From an uncultured Thalassolituus sp. (lineage in GTDB: Bacteria > Pseudomonadota > Gammaproteobacteria > Pseudomonadales > Oceanobacteraceae): a stretch of DNA of 10,211 nt. Shown here one piece after another: positions 6,788 to 10,211 of the stretch. Position numbers and translations under genes: made by a program. Numbering within the stretch: position 1 is the first letter of the stretch; each line of letters starts with the position of its first letter. The stretch is taken from the NCBI GenBank assembly GCA_913054055.1, contig CAJXIT010000107.1, forward strand, positions 1-10,211. The letters are read 5' to 3'. The notes under the pieces were generated by a model. That model made no database searches. It was given only the letters and a program-made list of their open reading frames with translations, and was not told the DNA's origin.

Positions 6788-7240
6788 ATGAAAAATATTT
6801 TTATTCTAGTGAGCTTGGCTTTGCTAAGTGCTTGCGGTGATGATTTAAGTGGCTTACCCGATCCGGATGCTAAGGCGCCAGAAATTGAGCCAGATTCCTA
6901 TTCTTTTTCAACAGCTGCTGAAATAGAAGCTGTTGAAAATCTTAATATATACAGTCAGGTTGAAGCGGGAGAAACACGTCATTACTTCGCTTCCGTTGCG
7001 TTATTTGAAACCAGCAATTTGGGAGATACACTTTCGATAATACCTGCCAGTACTCTGGAATTATCTTGGTATAATGCGGAACAGCTTTATCAAAACAGCG
7101 ATACAAGTGCACTGGCGTTCTCAGTACAAGATTCAGGCCGTTCACCCAGTGATGACAGTGAATATAAAATTTATTTCACAGTTAAAAATGACACAGACTT
7201 TGATGTGGAATATCAATTAACATTTACGGAAACCCCGTAA
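6788..7240 (+). CDS. Predicted outer-membrane lipoprotein, diverged paralogue of the 5270-5755 product
   Basis: A 150-residue protein whose ATG lies one base after the stop of the barrel gene, so translation is probably coupled; only a weak Shine-Dalgarno is seen. The signal MKNIFILVSLALLSAC has a clear lipobox (LSAC, Cys16) with Gly at +2, predicting outer-membrane location. A Pro/Asp-rich linker (GLPDPDAKAPEIEPD) follows, then a beta-rich domain. Its landmarks parallel the first lipoprotein in order: DSYSFSTA, EAGETRHYFASV, LELSWYNAE and a terminal EYKIYFTVKNDTDFDVEYQL strand pair. This suggests the same PPC-like fold. Identity is low by eye, so the relationship needs a profile comparison. 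No catalytic residues are apparent. Last gene of the operon, followed by a strong terminator. Confidence 0.78.
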   Translation: MKNIFILVSLALLSACGDDLSGLPDPDAKAPEIEPDSYSFSTAAEIEAVENLNIYSQVEAGETRHYFASVALFETSNLGDTLSIIPASTLELSWYNAEQLYQNSDTSALAFSVQDSGRSPSDDSEYKIYFTVKNDTDFDVEYQLTFTETP

Positions 7241-7311
7241 ATATTGGGCTCTAAATGAGAACGCTGTTTAAATTGATATTGCCTAAATATAAAGTGGCTA
7301 GCTAATATATG

Positions 7312-7344
7312 AAAAAGCCCGTTGAGTGATCAGCGGGCTTTTTT
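7312..7344. terminator. Strong bidirectional terminator closing the lipoprotein-barrel operon
   Basis: AAGCCCGTTGA (7315-7325) pairs with TCAGCGGGCTT (7330-7340) around loop GTGA, an 11-bp stem with one G-T wobble. It is flanked by AAAAA before and TTTTTT after (7339-7344), so it would work on both strands. It cuts the operon off from the downstream transport operon. Confidence 0.93.
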
Positions 7345-7590
7345 ATTTTGGATAATAGAGCATTAATTGAATCTATATTTGACTGCTAAAAATTTTGGTT
7401 AGTCGAGCAGTTAACTGATTCAAGCACCTTTTGAATTCAAACCGCCCAGTGAAGGTGTTTCTTGCATGAGTTAAGCCAAGATTTTACTGTTACTTGATCT
7501 AAGTCTGTTTTGTTGAAATTTATGACTGATAATGTGGTTAATTTCCTATTGGTGAGTCAGAATGAATATGCCTTTAAATTCCGGTATAGA
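7345..7590. other. Intergenic region upstream of the LolA-like gene, with small inverted repeats
   Basis: No gene is supported between the terminator and ATG 7591. Three dyads are visible: ACTGCT (7382-7387) with AGCAGT (7406-7411), CACCTT (7425-7430) with AAGGTG (7452-7457), and inside the latter the perfect 10-base palindrome TTGAATTCAA (7431-7440). The last two nest and could form a hairpin or an operator. No convincing -35/-10 pair was found, although the operon's promoter should be here. The frame of the next gene is open back to TTG 7510 but lacks gene-like features there. Confidence 0.4.
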
Positions 7591-8334
7591 ATGATGCCCT
7601 ACAAATTAATCTTGCTTCTATGCGTGAGTATGTTCACTTCAGCCATATCTTTGGCAGATGAAAAAGCCATTGCTCTATTAAAAAAAGTGGACGAGCTATA
7701 CCGTTCTCAATCGGCCATTGCCACCATGAAAATGACAGTGGTCACCCCAAACTGGCAGCGAACCATGACATTACAAAGTTGGAGTCGTGGTTTGGATGAT
7801 ACCTTTATTAGAATCCTGTCTCCAAAAAAAGACAGAGGGGTTGCCACGCTTAAACTTGATCAAGAAATGTGGAATTACTTTCCAAAGATAAATAAGGTCA
7901 TCAAAGTGCCGCCCTCTATGATGATGGGGTCTTGGATGGGGTCGGATTTTACCAATGATGATTTGGTGCGTGAGGTGTCATTGGTGGAAGACTATCATGT
8001 GGCGTTAAGCAATCAAGGCTCCTCTCATTTATTGACGTTAATGCCAAAAAAAGAAACCGTAACGGTTTGGGGGAAAATAGAAGTCGAAGTTAAAAAAGAC
8101 AGTCTCATGCCCTTAGAGCAACGATACTTTAATGAAAAAGGCATGTTAGTGCGTAGTATGGTATTTGATAAAGTTAAAGAATTTTCGGGTCGATTAATGC
8201 CCGCCCGTTTAATCATGACCCCTCATAACAAGCATGGTAACGCCACAACCATTGAATATTTAGAAATGGAATTTGATCAGGACTTACCGAAAAATATTTT
8301 CTCTTTGCGTAACCTACAAAAACGGTTTAACTGA
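7591..8334 (+). CDS. Periplasmic LolA-like protein (outer-membrane lipoprotein-sorting protein family)
   Basis: A 247-residue exported protein of the family annotated as outer-membrane lipoprotein-sorting protein (LolA-like fold, COG2834 type). Its members are thought to carry lipidic or lipoprotein cargo across the periplasm. The frame opens at TTG 7510, but the start is placed at ATG 7591 (or 7594) because the signal peptide begins there: MMPYKLILLLCVSMFTSAISLA, cleaved before DEKAIALLKKVDELY. The preceding 27 codons are not signal-like. Neither ATG has a strong Shine-Dalgarno. The conserved core is at about residues 93-128 (MWNYFPKINKVIKVPPSMMM, then GSWMGSDFTNDDLVRE), and the C-terminus carries paired strands (AWG-like TVWGKIEVEV, then RLMPARLIMTP). 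Cys11 does not form a lipobox, so the protein is soluble. Two bases separate it from the permease gene, so both are one operon. Substrate not determinable. Confidence 0.88.
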   Translation: MMPYKLILLLCVSMFTSAISLADEKAIALLKKVDELYRSQSAIATMKMTVVTPNWQRTMTLQSWSRGLDDTFIRILSPKKDRGVATLKLDQEMWNYFPKINKVIKVPPSMMMGSWMGSDFTNDDLVREVSLVEDYHVALSNQGSSHLLTLMPKKETVTVWGKIEVEVKKDSLMPLEQRYFNEKGMLVRSMVFDKVKEFSGRLMPARLIMTPHNKHGNATTIEYLEMEFDQDLPKNIFSLRNLQKRFN

Positions 8335-8336
8335 TT

Positions 8337-9560
8337 GTGCTGATATTAAAATTAGCCTTGCGTAATGTATTGCGTAACCGTAGAAGAAGCCTGCTTACCA
8401 TTATTAGTATGGGTGGCGGTTACTTTTTATTGTCTGCCATGGCGGCCATGACCGAAGGCAGCTACAGCAATATGATTGATTTGTTTACTCGAGATCATAC
8501 GGGTCACGTACAGATCCATCAGGGTGACTACTTGAACCGCCCTAGTTTGTATAAAACCATACAAAATCCTCAAAAGGTGATGAATCTATTAACGTCACAA
8601 CCTCAGGTGGTGGCCGTGTCTGCTAGAATTTATGGTCCATCATTGGCGTATGGTAACGCAAAATCATCACCTGCAAATGTCATTGGCATTAACCCTAAGC
8701 TTGAAGCAAGCACCACGCTGTTAAAACAAAAGTTAACCAAGGGTAAGTACCTATCGTCCAATATGAGTGATGACGGATACTTCTCTGCTTTAGTGGGCGT
8801 ATCGTTAGCAAACAATCTTAAGTTAGAAGTTGGAGATGAGCTGATACTAATTTCGCAAGGTATCGATGGCTCAATCGCAAATGATGTCTTTCAAATTGTT
8901 GGCATAGTGGGCACAGAAGATTCTTATGAGCGGTTAAACGTATATTTAAGTTTGCCAGCCATGGGTCAGTTTTTATCCATGGGCAATCAAGTACATGAGC
9001 TGGCCATTCGTTTGCAACATCAAAATCAAGCCCGTGAATTCTCAAGCAATCTTAAACAGATCATCAATGAAGACGGTCTTTCTTATGAGCCTTGGCAAAT
9101 TGTTGAAGCGGCGTTTTTTAATGGCATGCAGGCGGACAAAAAAGGCAACTATGTGTCCATGGGGATTATTATTTTTATTGTGGCCATAGGAGTATTGAAT
9201 GCCATTTTGATGAGCACCTTAGAGCGTACTCACGAATTTGGGGTATTAAAAGCCATTGGCACCCGTCCATTTGGTATTTTTAAGTTGATCCTATTGGAAT
9301 CCAGCATGCTGGCAATGGCGTCGTGTTTATTGGGTGCATGTTTTGCGTTACCGCTTAATCTATGGATGGCCACCGAAGGCATTCCAATGCCGACCCCTGT
9401 GGACATGGGGGGCATAAGATTTGACACAATGTTGGGAGAGGTGTCTCTGTTCAGTATGGGCATGCCAGTGTTGGTCGTATTAGGCAGTACGCTATTAGTC
9501 AGTGTGGTGCCTGCTATCAGGGCCAGTCAAATTTCTCCCACGCAAGCCATGAGGGATTAG
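8337..9560 (+). CDS. ABC transporter permease, FtsX/LolC-MacB type (first of a tandem pair)
   Basis: A 407-residue inner-membrane permease with MacB-like topology, the type used by LolCDE to extract lipoproteins. The start is GTG 8337, two bases after the preceding TGA. N-terminal ALRNVLRNRRRSLLT (about 7-21) precedes TM1 (about 18-38). A periplasmic domain of roughly 230 residues follows, with GHVQIHQGDY (about 56-65) and LVGVSLANNLKLEVGDEL (about 152-169). Three helices come last (about 272-293, 314-342 and 370-393). The cytoplasmic loop ERTHEFGVLKAIG (about 296-308) is the expected coupling helix contacting the ATPase, and the ending PAIRASQISPTQAMR is typical of FtsX domains. There is no fused ATPase, unlike MacB. 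It is paralogous to the next gene and preceded by a LolA-like gene, which suggests a heterodimeric exporter for lipoprotein- or lipid-like cargo. Exact cargo unknown. Confidence 0.92.
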   Translation: MLILKLALRNVLRNRRRSLLTIISMGGGYFLLSAMAAMTEGSYSNMIDLFTRDHTGHVQIHQGDYLNRPSLYKTIQNPQKVMNLLTSQPQVVAVSARIYGPSLAYGNAKSSPANVIGINPKLEASTTLLKQKLTKGKYLSSNMSDDGYFSALVGVSLANNLKLEVGDELILISQGIDGSIANDVFQIVGIVGTEDSYERLNVYLSLPAMGQFLSMGNQVHELAIRLQHQNQAREFSSNLKQIINEDGLSYEPWQIVEAAFFNGMQADKKGNYVSMGIIIFIVAIGVLNAILMSTLERTHEFGVLKAIGTRPFGIFKLILLESSMLAMASCLLGACFALPLNLWMATEGIPMPTPVDMGGIRFDTMLGEVSLFSMGMPVLVVLGSTLLVSVVPAIRASQISPTQAMRD

Positions 9561-9563
9561 GCT

Positions 9564-10211
9564 ATGAGTTTGATGATCAAACTTGCTAAGCGAAATATCT
9601 TTCGTAATACACGTCGAACGGCATTAACCGTGATGCTCATTTCGTTTGGCTTGGCGGCGTTATTATTTACCGATGGCTTTGTTAAAGGAACGGTAAAAAC
9701 CATGGTAGATATCAGTACAAAAACATTTTTAGGCCATGGGCAGATTCATAAGCCGGGCTATCGGGCCAGTAACGATGTGGATGACTATATAGCGGATCTA
9801 GATGAGCTAACCCAAGCGATGTTAAAGCAACAAGAGGTTCAACATTATTCTATACGGACAATGTCTGGGGCTATGATTTCATCCTCTGAAAATGTGGCCT
9901 CGGCTTTTTTAATTGGAGTAAATGGTGAGCATGAATCCAAAGTGGGCGCATTAAAAAGCGCGATGATTTCAGGTAAATATTTATCTGGTAACGGTAATGA
10001 ATTGATCATGGGTTATGACTTGGCCGATTTACTAGAAGTATCATTGGGTGATCGCATTGTGTTAACGGTATCTGCCGCCCATGGTGGCGATTTATCACAA
10101 GAACTATTTCGTGTATCGGGTTTGTTTAAATTTAATGATCGCACCATGGATAAAACCATGGTGTTCATTAACCTTAAGAAAAGTCAGCAGTTGTTGAATA
10201 TCAAAGGGGCT
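9564..10211 (+). CDS. ABC transporter permease, FtsX/LolE type, N-terminal part (3' cut by window end)
   Basis: The frame is open for 216 codons from ATG 9564 to the last base, without a stop, so the gene continues outside the window. The start is three bases after the preceding TAG, with GAGGG at 9551-9555 eight bases upstream. The N-terminus MSLMIKLAKRNIFRNTRRTA is followed by TM1 (about 21-38, TVMLISFGLAALLFTDGF). The periplasmic domain carries GHGQIHKPGY (about 57-66), ISGKYLSGNGNELIMGYDLA and LLEVSLGDRIVLTV. These line up with RNVLRNRRR, GHVQIHQGDY, LTKGKYLSSN and LKLEVGDELIL of the preceding permease, so the two are tandem paralogues, like LolC and LolE. The remaining helices, and probably a LolD-like ATPase gene, should lie downstream. 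No disruption is visible in the part seen. Confidence 0.9.
   Translation, partial: MSLMIKLAKRNIFRNTRRTALTVMLISFGLAALLFTDGFVKGTVKTMVDISTKTFLGHGQIHKPGYRASNDVDDYIADLDELTQAMLKQQEVQHYSIRTMSGAMISSSENVASAFLIGVNGEHESKVGALKSAMISGKYLSGNGNELIMGYDLADLLEVSLGDRIVLTVSAAHGGDLSQELFRVSGLFKFNDRTMDKTMVFINLKKSQQLLNIKGA

Noticed and set aside
7510..7590. N-terminal extension of the LolA-like protein from TTG 7510
   Set aside because: The extra 27 residues are not signal-like and would bury the clear signal peptide beginning at ATG 7591.
1..10211. CRISPR arrays, tRNA/rRNA genes, insertion sequences or attachment sites
   Set aside because: No regularly spaced repeats, cloverleaf sequences, transposase-like frames or long terminal inverted repeats were seen on reading both strands.

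Overview
The window looks like the end of a contig from a moderately AT-rich marine-type gammaproteobacterium (Oceanospirillales/Alteromonadales-like). This rests on the protein families present, the lipoprotein signals and the Rho-independent terminators; nothing in the window fixes the genus. The first 24 bases are not biological. They match the 3' end of the Illumina TruSeq read-1 adapter and are joined directly to genomic sequence inside a gene.

Region 1 (25-5104) is a probable iron-responsive locus. It holds the 3' end of a DUF4856-type gene, an imelysin-family lipoprotein gene, a convergent fatty acid hydroxylase/sterol desaturase gene, and a divergently transcribed FecA-like TonB-dependent receptor gene. 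A Fur-box-like site lies at the receptor promoter. The hydroxylase frame runs from 2767 down to 1880 on the minus strand but carries one in-frame TAG at 2653-2651, so it is a nonsense pseudogene or a sequencing error. The receptor most likely starts at GTG 2900, which has a Shine-Dalgarno match and a proper signal peptide, rather than at the upstream GTG 2855.

Region 2 (5270-7240) is a compact three-gene operon: lipoprotein, small predicted outer-membrane beta-barrel, lipoprotein. The first two genes overlap by one base and the last two are one base apart. The two lipoproteins look like diverged paralogues with a PPC-like beta-sandwich. I do not recognise the barrel family. This is the best candidate for an undescribed system here. 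A strong bidirectional terminator closes it.

Region 3 (7591-10211, running off the end) is an operon with a periplasmic LolA-like (outer-membrane lipoprotein-sorting family) protein followed by two paralogous FtsX/LolC-type ABC permeases. The second permease is cut by the window end. The set resembles a LolCE-type heterodimeric exporter with a dedicated periplasmic carrier. The expected ATPase would lie just beyond the window. No RNA genes, CRISPR arrays or insertion sequences were seen.
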